Below, piece after piece: positions 10,946-21,752 of a stretch of 64,000 nt of DNA (positions are counted from its first letter, which is position 1; each line of letters begins with the position of its first letter). The position numbers and the translations under genes were made by a program. The DNA is from Nipponacmea schrenckii (lineage: Eukaryota; Mollusca; Gastropoda; Lottiidae), in the NCBI GenBank assembly GCA_030562195.1, contig JAUJPP010000005.1, positions 15,177,106-15,241,105 of the forward strand. Direction: 5' to 3'. Below the pieces are notes generated by a model that worked only from the letters and a program-made list of their open reading frames with translations, was not told the DNA's origin and searched no databases.

Positions 10946-12749
10946 GTATTTCAATTTCATTATTCGGTATGGGTCTGCTTTAAATAGTTGAAGACAAATT
11001 TGGGATTGATCTTCGGAGTTCTGAAAGTGACAGAATAAAGAGGCAACTTAGTTTCAGATGTAAAAGTGCAAAATTCAAAATATGGTCTGGTTATATGTTT
11101 GCTTAGGTGTTTTCATTTATTAAGGTCATTGTTATTTAGTTCTGGGGCTACAAACATATTAACCAAACTTTTCTGGTAGATTTGCAAAACTCTGCATTAT
11201 GGTACCAACTTGCGTACCGGTACCCTGGCAATGGATGGATCAGTTTTATCTTTGAAAATAATTTGATTAAATAGACTTCCCTTTCTTCAAGGACGTTTGG
11301 GTAATTTTCTAGAATTTGAAACTTTAAACTTGACATTTCTGCAAATGTCATCATAATATTGTGTCCAGTAAACAAGTAACCAATTGATCTAGTCATAGGT
11401 AACTGGTTTGTAAACTATCACTGATAGTGTTTAAGGCATGGTATGTTGATGTCATATTTAATTTTCAGATTTTTAGTGAAATTATCACATATCAAGCCTT
11501 TTTCTGGTAATAGTGATATGTTGAAAAAAGAAGGCATTGGTAGATAAAAGTTTCTTTAATTTGTTTAAAGAATTTTGAATCAGGAGAACATAAGTTTGGC
11601 ATATACTAGTATTCAGATTCAAACAAGTAAAGCATGAATTTCATGTAGATTTTTGAAAAATAGATTTATGATGAATAATAATTTCTGATAGGTATAAAAT
11701 GATTTAGTATGACTAGGCGACTGTTCTACCTGATTTATGGTTTTATTTCTTCTAATTTATTTAGTTTTTGTTCATTTTCATCATCAAAAGAGTTACTTTC
11801 CCTTTTTTCAAAATAATCTACATATCAATCAATAATAACTTTGCTTCAGATTTTACCACGAATCTCTTTTTTAACTTTATTTTTACAATCCTCAAAAAGG
11901 AATAAATAGTCAAAAAATGTTTAGTCTTAGATATTTTTAACTAATGGAATACAGCTCGATGATGGATCTTTTAGTTCTTTTGTGTTATTTGGGGCTGTAG
12001 TTCTACAAGAGATAGTTCTACATGTTCCCAGTGTTTTATGTCCTCCGTCATTTATAGGGATATTCTTTTAAAAACTTTTGTGTCAATAATATTTAACTTA
12101 TTTGACTGCATGTTATGAACTTTCCTGATATCTAGTTTGCAAACCAAAATTCTGTCAAAGATAAAAAATCAAATTTTGTAAGATACATTATGTCATAGTT
12201 ATCTTTTGAGATCAGATCTATTAAGAGAAAAATAGAGAAGGATATAAAATCCATTGCACGTTCCTTGGAAATTTGGGTTTTTGTTTTTAAATTCTCATTT
12301 GGGAATTTACAGTAAAAAATGTTTTTTGTCATTTTATTGTTGAAAGACGTAAGTCAAAACTTGTGTAAGAGGTTGTTAGTATTTTGTAAAATAGGTATCT
12401 TGACATTTAACTTTGACATTACATGCTTTAGGTCTTTCAACTTTTGACTTACGTCTTTCAACTTTTGACTTTTGACATGTGACTTGTGAAATAGACATAT
12501 CAAGATAGCATTAGATTATTGCCGCTAAACCGCGCCATACAGGTTTACGAAATTCTGATATTAGGCCAAAGCTTATTCCCCTTCTTTTATTTTTTTCTTC
12601 TTATTATTATTATTATAAATTTATTTAAAAATAATGATGGAATTTGATATGTTACAAATAAACTATTTTAAATTTGATTCTTATTAATTTTTGTAATGAA
12701 ATTATTTCGAACGTCTGTGTGGTACTAAACTAAGGCCAGGTAAAGGTCA
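10946..12749. other. Non-coding AT-rich region
   Basis: No coding sequence is supported. At 12340-12475 the word TTGAAAGACGTAAGTCAAAA is followed by an inverted and then tandem copy (CAACTTTTGACTTACGTC), a small imperfect inverted repeat. Further exons of the upstream membrane protein gene may lie here but I cannot place them. Confidence 0.5.
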
Positions 12750-15700
12750 CTATTCATGATACGTCAGCGCCCCCTGTCGTCATAATGATGATGTCTTAAT
12801 GTTATGATATAAAGAAATGTAATGGAAGATTTGTTTAGTGATATTCGTTTTTCATGATTTGATGTGTAAGATTTGTTGGTTAAAATTTTTTAGGTTTTTC
12901 GTAAGAAATAACTATTAAAATAAAGTATTTTAAATATCAAATATTGATAATTGTCAACAAATGTTGAGGATATCTAACAAATATCGAAAATATCATACCA
13001 ATGTTGAAAATAACATGCAAATGTAGAAATAAGAATTAAGAATTTAAAATTAGTAATAAAGAGCTTAAATGTCTTTCATACCTTTCTACCATCCATATGA
13101 TTCCCTTTACGTGTGTTTAATTATGAGGATAATGGCAATATTCATGTATTTACTTTAAGATAATTGGCATTCTCTTTCAAAATGTGTGACATGCAGAAAA
13201 TTTAGAAAGTGATCTGGGATGCTGGCTTGAGTAAAAGCACTTTGCTGCAAAAACAAAAGGCAGTATGCAGCATCACCTTTAATAAGTCAAGTACCCAAGA
13301 ACAACAAAAAAAACAACTCTAATCCATTAGAAAATATAAGCTGGTGTTTGAGGACAGAGGACATCACTTAAGACACAAAACGTACTAAGACGAGATCATA
13401 TCATGAATGAAGTCATCTGTGCTATGCATCTTATCCACAAAGTAAATAAAAAATCAGTTCTATGACTAGAATGAGCAGAATTGAATTTGCAGATAAAATC
13501 TCTGTCCTCAAAGCGTCTTCATTTGTTGATATTTTCAAAAGTCCCAGAAGAAAAAAAAAGAAAAAAGACGCATAAAAATACTAGAATTTAAGGCTCACAT
13601 GAATACCCGTCCCTGTCCATTATAAGCCTTGTAGTCAAAGGGCGATAAGATTCACTTAATTGTGGTCTGATTTAGATATTTATACCCTTTGTATTATACT
13701 GCACAAAAAATGTTTTGGTATTAAATGAGTCCTTCTGCATGCAGGTCTTTTTCGATAGTTCAATAGGATAAAAGACGCACAAACTCACAAGACCAATCGT
13801 CCCTGATTATTGTTAGCCATGTATTCAAAGGGCGATAAGATCACTTAATTGTGGTCTGATTTAGTTATTTCAACCCATTGTATTAAATTGTTGGTATTAA
13901 ATGAGGCCTTCTGCATGAAGGTCTTTTTTTGGATAGTTCCATAGGCTAAAAGGCCCACAAACTTCCAAATCCTAAAATACTCCCCGTCCCTGTTTATCAT
14001 TAGGCTTGTAGTCAAAGGGCGATAAGATTCATTTTATTGTGGTCTGTTTTAAATGTTACAACCATTATATACTAAAATGTCACAAATATGTTTAAGCATC
14101 AAAGTATTTTCGACAAGGTCCGGTAAAAGATTTTGCGGTCTACATGTAGGCCTATTTGAAATGTACCGATATTGAAATCATTAAGTTTATTGCGGTGGTG
14201 CTGCATTTTTATTTTATTCATACCTTTGATGGCACACAAGTAAAATCCAGTATACTTATGTTTCATTGTGGGTCTAAATGCATATGGATATAGAAAAAAA
14301 AGACCCATAAAATTACTCTGATTTAAGGCCCAAAACGTTTCATCTGTGAGTTCCACAAAAAAGGTCTCATAAAAAAAGTCGCACTATGTAAAGTGCCTTG
14401 GATCGGGTATCTTTTATTCGTAGAGTTACTTTGAAAATAATGCGTTTCTGATATAAAGGGACATGTTTTGCATCTGGTTGACATACATGGGGCACTCCTT
14501 AAACCTGGAGGCCCTTCGGCATAAAGTCTATTTTTAGCTGCTAACTGTGCTAATGTGGAATTTTTTATGTTTCGTAAAAATCGTTTAGAGTATCCACGCT
14601 CTTTCAGTTTTGAGAAAACAATCGTACAGGCTTGGTTGAAATCAGAAGGCCTTGTGCAAATTCGGTGAAATCGTAAAACTTGTGACTTAATAATTCCAGA
14701 AAATGTATGTTTTGGATGAAATGAGCTCTTATGCAAAAGTTGATGAGTGTCGGTTTCTTTGAAATATACTTTAATATCTAATTTATTAGTCTCCGCTATG
14801 GAATCACCTTTAAAAACAGTAGTATCGAGAAAATCTATGCTTTTGTGACTGGCACTGGCTGTTAGTTTGATGGACGGGTGGTGGTTGTTGAGGATTTCAA
14901 AAAATTGCCAAAATTGTTCTATGGAGTAAGTCCAAACCATGAAAATGTCATCTAAGAAGCGTCCATAGAAAAGTGGGTCAAATGGACAAAGGGGTAATAC
15001 CTCACGTTCCCACTCTGCCATGAAAAGGTTTGCGTATGAAGGGGCGAATCGTTTGCCCATAGCTGTACCTGAGGTTTGTAGATATGTTTTACCATTAAAT
15101 GTGAAATCGTTGCGACTAAGACAAATCTCTAAAAGCTGTAGAATTGCATCGTCGGGTCTGTCTGGATCTGGGTTTCTATCAAAAGCTTTGCGAACTGCCA
15201 TTAGGCCAGTAGTGTTGTCGATATTGGTGTACATAGAAGTTACGTCTATTGAAATTAGAATAGCATTTGAAGGGACTTTGAGGTTTTTTATTTTATTGAC
15301 AAAGTCAGTTGTGTCCTTAAGGTAGGCTCGATGTTGACATGCTAGTGGTAGTAAGAAATGATCGATGTATTCTGACACTGCATAAGACTCACTACCACAG
15401 TCAGAGATAATCGGGCGGCCTTTAGGGATTCTAATAGGCATGAACCAATCCTTGGTAGGATTCTTATGAATTTTCGGCAAAGTGTATAAGTGTCTCTCGC
15501 GGCAATCAGGTTTGGCAGAAAGATAGTCATATTGTTTCTGTTTTAAATGACTTGTTTTAACTAAGTCGGCAAGAATATTGTTTATCATATTAGCAGTTTC
15601 TTTAAAAATCGGCTCCGGTAAAATTGCATAGTGTTTAGGATTATTCAATTGATGCTCTGCTTCTGCAATATAATCTTCCCTATTTAATATAACGCAACAT

Positions 15701-15900
15701 GAACCTTTGTCACTCTTTTTAATTACAATGCTATCGTCTTTTTTAAGTACATTTAATGCTTCACGTTCTACTCGCGTTAGATTAGGCTTCTCGTGTGTTA
15801 TGGAAAGATTTGATATTTGGTTATTCATACTTGTAAATACGTTTAATATTTCTGGATGGATAGCGGTTTTAGGTGGTTTCCACGTGGATTTAGGAATAAA
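12750..15900. repeat. Tandem duplication, unit A (3.15 kb)
   Basis: This whole segment, 1.6 kb of non-coding DNA plus a PLE fragment, is repeated at 15901-19014. The junction at 15900/15901 joins the middle of a PLE reading frame to the word CTATTCATGATACG that also begins unit A at 12750. Differences are few: unit B has a deletion of about 38 bases near 16970 and a few single-base indels. A local tandem repeat of about 160 bp (three units marked by AAAGGGCGATAAGAT) lies at about 13560-14060. Confidence 0.9.
14397..15900 (-). pseudogene. Penelope-like element copy P1: reverse transcriptase, truncated at both ends
   Basis: The minus-strand frame is open from the duplication junction at 15900 to about 14397 and carries an almost complete PLE reverse transcriptase. 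Landmarks in order are IKKSDKGSCCVIL, LYTLPKIHKNP, GRPIISDCGSES, ISIDVTSMYTNI, QTSGTAMGKRFAPSYANL, the catalytic YGRFLDDIF, then RGYSKRFLRNI and the zinc-ligand-like CMSTRCKTCPF. The frame stops at RYPIQ, where the endonuclease should begin, because the copy joins unrelated DNA at 14397. The 5' part is lost at the tandem junction. The RT would copy element RNA into DNA at the target. It is the best preserved RT core in the window but cannot be a complete element. Confidence 0.9.
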
Positions 15901-18900
15901 CTATTCATGATACGTCAGCGCCCCCTGTCGTCATAATGATGATGTCTTAATGTTATGATATAAAGAAATGTAATGGAAGATTTGTTTAGTGATATTCGTT
16001 TTTCATGATTTGATGTGTAAGATTTGTTGGTTAAAATTTGTTAGGTTTCTCGTAAGAAATAACTATTAAAATAAAGTATTTTAAATATCAAATATTGATA
16101 ATTGTCAACAAATGTTGAGGATATCTAACAAATATCGAAAATATCATACCAATGTTGAAAATAACATGCAAATGTAGAAATAAGAAATTAAGAATTTAAA
16201 ATTAGTAATAAAGAGCTTAAATGTCTTTCATACCTTTCTACCATCCATATGATTCCCTTTACGTGTGTTTAATTATGAGGATAATGGCAATATTCATGTA
16301 TTTACTTTAAGATAATTGGCATTCTCTTTCAAAATGTGTGACATGCAGAAAATTTAGAAAGTGATCTGGGATGCTGGCTTGAGTAAAAGCACTTTGCTGC
16401 AAAAACAAAAGGCAGTATGCAGCATCACCTTTAATAAGTCAAGTACCCAAGAACAACAAAAAAAACAACTCTAATCCATTAGAAAATATAAGCTGGTGTT
16501 TGAGGACAGAGGACATCACTTAAGACACAAAACGTACTAAGACGAGATCATATCATGAATGAAGTCATCTGTGCTATGCATCTTATCCACAAAGTAAATA
16601 AAAAATCAGTTCTATGACTAGAATGAGCAGAATTGAATTTGCAGATAAAATCTCTGTCCTCAAAGCGTCTTCATTTGTTGATATTTTCAAAAGTCCCAGA
16701 AGAAAAAAAAAGAAAAAAGACGCATAAAAATACTAGAATTTAAGGCTCACATGAATACCCGTCCCTGTCCATTATAAGCCTTGTAGTCAAAGGGCGATAA
16801 GATTCACTTAATTGTGGTCTGATTTAGATATTTATACCCTTTGTATTATACTGCACAAAAAAATGTTTTGGTATTAAATGAGTCCTTCTGCATGCAGGTC
16901 TTTTTCGATAGTTCAATAGGATAAAAGACGCACAAACTCACAAGACCAATCGTCCCTGATTATTGTTAGTCTGATTTAGTTATTTCAACCCATTGTATTA
17001 AATTGTTGGTATTAAATGAGGCCTTCTGCATGAAGGTCTTTTTTTGGATAGTTCCATAGGCTAAAAGGCCCACAAACTTCCAAATCCTAAAATACTCCCC
17101 GTCCCTGTTTATCATTAGGCTTGTAGTCAAAGGGCGATAAGATTCATTTTATTGTGGTCTGTTTTAAATGTTACAACCATTATATACTAAAATGTCACAA
17201 ATATGTTTAAGCATCAAAGTATTTTCGACAAGGTCCGGTAAAAGATTTTGCGGTCTACATGTAGGCCTATTTGAAATGTACCGATATTGAAATCATTAAG
17301 TTTATTGCGGTGGTGCTGCATTTTTATTTTATTCATACCTTTGATGGCACACAAGTAAAATCCAGTATACTTATGTTTCATTGTGGGTCTAAATGCATAT
17401 GGATATAGAAAAAAAAGACCCATAAAATTACTCTGATTTAAGGCCCAAAACGTTTCATCTGTGAGTTCCACAAAAAAGGTCTCATAAAAAAAGTCGCACT
17501 ATGTAAAGTGCCTTGGATCGGGTATCTTTTATTCGTAGAGTTACTTTGAAAATAATGCGTTTCTGATATAAAGGGACATGTTTTGCATCTGGTTGACATA
17601 CATGGGGCACTCCTTAAACCTGGAGGCCCTTCGCATAAAGTCTATTTTTAGCTGCTAACTGTGCTAATGTGGAATTTTTTATGTTTCGTAAAAATCGTTT
17701 AGAGTATCCACGCTCTTTCAGTTTTGAGAAAACAATCGTACAGGCTTGGTTGAAATCAGAAGGCCTTGTGCAAATTCGGTGAAATCGTAAAACTTGTGAC
17801 TTAATAATTCCAGAAAATGTATGTTTTGGATGAAATGAGCTCTTATGCAAAAGTTGATGAGTGTCGGTTCTTTGAAATATACTTTAATATCTAATTTATT
17901 AGTCTCCGCTATGGAATCACCTTTAAAAACAGTAGTATCGAGAAAATCTATGCTTTTGTGACTGGCACTGGCTGTTAGTTTGATGGACGGGTGGTGGTTG
18001 TTGAGGATTTCAAAAAATTGCCAAAATTGTTCTATGGAGTAAGTCCAAACCATGAAAATGTCATCTAAGAAGCGTCCATAGAAAAGTGGGTCAAATGGAC
18101 AAAGGGGTAATACCTCACGTTCCCACTCTGCCATGAAAAGGTTTGCGTATGAAGGGGCGAATCGTTTGCCCATAGCTGTACCTGAGGTTTGTAGATATGT
18201 TTTACCATTAAATGTGAAATCGTTGCGACTAAGACAAATCTCTAAAAGCTGTAGAATTGCATCGTCGGGTCTGTCTGGATCTGGGTTTCTATCAAAAGCT
18301 TTGCGAACTGCCATTAGGCCAGTAGTGTTGTCGATATTGGTGTACATAGAAGTTACGTCTATTGAAATTAGAATAGCATTTGAAGGGACTTTGAGGTTTT
18401 TTATTTTATTGACAAAGTCAGTTGTGTCCTTAAGGTAGGCTCGATGTTGACATGCTAGTGGTAGTAAGAAATGATCGATGTATTCTGACACTGCATAAGA
18501 CTCACTACCACAGTCAGAGATAATCGGGCGGCCTTTAGGGATTCTAATAGGCATGAACCAATCCTTGGTAGGATTCTTATGAATTTTCGGCAAAGTGTAT
18601 AAGTGTCTCTCGCGGCAATCAGGTTTGGCAGAAAGATAGTCATATTGTTTCTGTTTTAAATGACTTGTTTTAACTAAGTCGGCAAGAATATTGTTTATCA
18701 TATTAGCAGTTTCTTTAAAAATCGGCTCCGGTAAAATTGCATAGTGTTTAGGATTATTCAATTGATGCTCTGCTTCTGCAATATAATCTTCCCTATTTAA
18801 TATAACGCAACATGAACCTTTGTCACTCTTTTTAATTACAATGCTATCGTCTTTTTTAAGTACATTTAATGCTTCACGTTCTACTCGCGTTAGATTAGGC

Positions 18901-19014
18901 TTCTCGTGTGTTATGGAAAGATTTGATATTTGGTTATTCATACTTGTAAATACGTTTAATATTTCTGGATGGATAGCGGTTTTAGGTGGTTTCCACGTGG
19001 ATTTAGGAATAAAC
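15901..19014. repeat. Tandem duplication, unit B
   Basis: This is the second copy of 12750-15900. Beyond 19014 the PLE frame continues without a break, so unit B retains the original context and unit A is the truncated duplicate. An assembly artefact is possible because the units are nearly identical. Confidence 0.9.
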
Positions 19015-19256
19015 ATTGTTCTAGCACCGCGTGGAGGGTGGTTTCGAAAAAAGTATGTGCAACTGAGATTCCGTTGAAATCGTTGAATAGACGGTTGAAG
19101 ATAATCAAGGTTAGGTAATTTAGGAGTCGGAATAAATTTAAGTCCACGGTCTAAGATTGAATGCTGGAGGGGTGTGAGAATTTTTCGGCTTAAGTTAACG
19201 ACGGTTTGGCCTAGCGGCGGCCTCTCAATATTTTTATCCCCAGTAATTAGTTTAAA
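17512..19256 (-). pseudogene. Penelope-like element copy P2: second ORF, reverse transcriptase
   Basis: The frame opens at the TTTAAAC site (19256) and runs through GQTVVNLSRKIL, LDRGLKFIPTPKLPNLDYL and FFRNHPPRGAR, typical of the N-terminal region of PLE RT proteins, before the first ATG at 19016. So about 80 conserved residues precede any start codon. The RT core (SIDVTSMYT, FLDDIF) matches copy P1. One-base deletions near 17868 and 17633 break the frame, and the copy ends at 17512 before the endonuclease. In life it would be made as a fusion with the first ORF. Confidence 0.85.
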
Positions 19257-20640
19257 GACTTACCCGGTGCTTGAAGCTGGTGTATCCAAAACAAGTATAT
19301 ATTGTTGGCTGTTTCCGGAGACCAATGAAGATTATCAACTGGTTCGAATTCTTCTTCGTAGGGTGACAGGATTGTTGCGTTCTCAGTGTCGGAGTTCATC
19401 ATCATATCGTTGAATGTCTTAAGATTCTGCTGGGCTTTCTTAGAGATTTTATTAGAGATAGGTATACAAGAAAAGATGATTTTGGAGCTAGGAAAGGTTT
19501 GGTTGGCTGTGGAAATTAATTTCTGGGCTTGGTTAAATGAGGTTTTGGCTAACTGGTCACGATTGTTGAGGCCTACATGCAGAATGATCGTAGCCGGTTT
19601 ATGATCATGGTCGTAAGATTCAAGGATGGACTGGATGTGGTGGATTTGGGCACCAGGATACGAGTGTATTTCGGTGTCTGGAGCTGTTTTGGTAATTCGG
19701 TTGAGGTTTGAGGACCCAATAATTAAAGTAGATTTCTGTAGAGCAGGTAGATTCCATGATGACTTGTCCTTGGTTTGGTGATAAAAGGGTTTGGTAGCGG
19801 ATATAATGGTTGTCGACGGGGTGATAGGTACTGGATTGGTAGTTGTTACAAATGTGGCATTGGGTACGGACTGAGATCTGGTTCGTGGTGGAGATGGTCT
19901 GGGTACACTTGACCTGGTTGGAGAATTCGGGGTGGTTTGTTGATCCAAAAACTTACAGAAGGAAGAAAGGTCGACCGAACTTGGGTCACGTGGTGAAGAT
20001 TCAGATGGTGCAGGCGAGGAATCTGAAAGAGAAAAGAGAAGGGGGGTACCTTCTCTACGAGAACGTTTACCAAAGTCTGCTGGACTAGGGGATGGTGAAC
20101 TGCGGGCTCGTTTAGGTGTCTGGTTCGACATGGTGGTGACTCTTGTTGGTGCGGGTGTTAGTGGATCAATCTCCATTTCAGTTGGTAAGGATATGGTTAC
20201 TCTGGTCTTGGTTTCGTTGATCGTTTGGTAGAATTTGGCAATCACAGGTTGAGTTAGACGTTTCCCATAGGATCGACGGGCCCATGAGAGGGCATGGGAA
20301 ATAATGCGGTCGATGGCTGGTTGTGATAAAGACTTGGTTCTGATGAAGGTGAGTTTCTCCTGCAGGGTTGCTTGGTAATGGTCGATCAGGGTCTGCGTTA
20401 CCTTAGAGAGCCATGTCCGTTGAGGGATCTAATATTGGCGTCAACAGCTGACGTTTTCATAGCTGGACGAATAAAACAATCCAATTCAGAGACTTTGCGC
20501 TTGAAGGTGAACGCAGGTTGACCTTGCTGTTGGAGGGTAAGGATTGCCAAATGGTGAAGACATTGCAAAACCTGGAAGAATATCTTAACAAAGGGTTCTT
20601 CCTCCTTATGAGTGGGAACTGGTTGGCGTCTGTGGGTTGG
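19247..20640 (-). CDS. Penelope-like element first ORF with SGNH-hydrolase-like domain
   Basis: The main open frame, 20245-19247, encodes 332 residues. The first half is rich in Pro, Ser, Thr and basic residues (for example RARSSPSPSP) and likely disordered. The C-terminal part carries STLIIGSSNLNRI, SYPGAQIHHI, IILHVGLNNRDQ and, near the end, NLHWSPETANNIY, the block order of SGNH/GDSL-type hydrolase domains; the Gly-Ser-Ser and the late His fit the Ser and His of that fold. The same protein clearly extends upstream: WLSKVTQTLIDHYQATLQEK and SHALSWARRSYGKR are in frame before 20245, with a frameshift near 20430 and more protein-like sequence to about 20640. It ends in TTA AAC TAA, overlapping the slippery site. 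Role in the element is unknown; RNA or target binding is a guess. Confidence 0.7.
19250..19256 (-). promoter_or_regulatory. -1 ribosomal frameshift site TTTAAAC
   Basis: On the minus strand the first ORF ends ..TCT TTA AAC TAA. The heptamer T TTA AAC has the canonical X XXY YYZ form, and a -1 slip puts the ribosome in exactly the frame of the RT ORF (CTA ATT ACT GGG). A GGCC/GGCC stem can form 26 nt downstream, further than usual, so the stimulating structure is not certain. Confidence 0.7.
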
Positions 20641-21752
20641 TGTGCGTTTCTGATATTGGTGAGGCCGGTGGTTATTTATGGATGGGTAGGCTGTGTTGTG
20701 GGTAGGTCGATGGTTATCTCTGGATGAATAGGCAGTTTTGTGGGTAGGTCGTTGGTGTGGTGGGATATAAATGGCTTGATTGGTTGGTGGTCGGCGATTG
20801 GTAGATGGTAGAGGTCGATGGAATACTGGGGCCGTTATAGGGTTCGTGATGTTGGTTTGGATGGCGATAAGTGTTGCGATGTCTGGCTTCCTTGCCAGTG
20901 GTTGTCAAAGTTGTGGAGCATAATGAAAATAAGTCTAGGTTAGAAGGGGAATGTTCAGTTGTATTTAAATAATTGTGAAATTTTAATATGTTAGCGTAAA
21001 ATGTAGGAATCAGGTATGCAAAAGAAGACGGATTGGGTGTTGGAAATAAAGAAAGATGAAAATATAAGTAAAAAATGCAAAAATATATATTAATTAAATA
21101 ACACTAACAATAATGTAGAAAAGCAAAACAAAAAACTTACATAAATGACACGAACCGGTTTTCGAAATATTATTCTTTATCAAGTGTCGAGAAATAGTAA
21201 AGATTAAAATTTTGGTGGTGATTTATACTATTTGAGATAATTGTTAATTAATTGAGTAAATCATGTCATATGTTTGATCAAATGAGGATTTAGTGATTGA
21301 ATTAAAAATTGGATTTTAAGGATAAATTTTGATTATACCTGAGTACCAGGATTAGGGTACTAAGAGTACAATTTACATATAAGAAAAACATAAAAAGTAA
21401 AAGAATAAAGAAATAAATTATGGATTGGATTAATGAGAACTAATTAAAAATTTTGATTATATCTGATTAGTAATTAAGATGGATTAGGTTATCTCGGAGT
21501 ACAATTTACAACAAAGAAATACAGACTATAACAATGAAAAAAGTAATCAAATAATAATATAATGGGGACTAATGCAATTTTTTAGGGCGGAAGTTAGTTA
21601 CATGTACAGAGGAACAAATTTCATTATCAATACATATACAATATATACAAAACTCAAATAAAAATTAAAAGCGTGAAAAATACATAAAGAGGATGATATA
21701 ATACAAGGAATCCCAAGTCAAAATAAGTTATCTGGTCTGGCCTGGCACGGAC
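20641..21752. other. 5' region of PLE copy P2 and spacer
   Basis: No open frame is supported beyond 20640, although protein-like low-complexity Pro/Thr/Ser frames continue to about 20908. From 20940 the DNA is AT-rich. A diverged direct repeat (TTGATTATACCTGAGT at 21332 and TTGATTATATCTGATT at 21451, each followed by GAGTACAATTTACA) may be part of the PLE pseudo-LTR. Confidence 0.4.
21147..21188 (-). ncRNA. Hammerhead-ribozyme-like fold, degenerate
   Basis: On the minus strand the segment starts GACAC and ends GTGTC (pairing stem I). Between them are TTGATAA, a short AT stem, GAAA, and ACCGGT followed by TC. The order is that of the minimal hammerhead motifs reported from PLE pseudo-LTRs, with a tiny stem III. 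The core reads TTGATAA rather than CTGATGA, so two catalytic-core bases differ and this copy is probably inactive. Confidence 0.4.

Noticed and set aside
14099..14356. 85-codon minus-strand frame, duplicated at 17214-17471
   Set aside because: Its conservation is explained by the tandem duplication; no motif and it lies in repeat-rich non-coding DNA.
15020..15325. Plus-strand frames of about 101 codons, repeated at 18133 and 23075
   Set aside because: They are antisense shadows of the conserved PLE reverse transcriptase.
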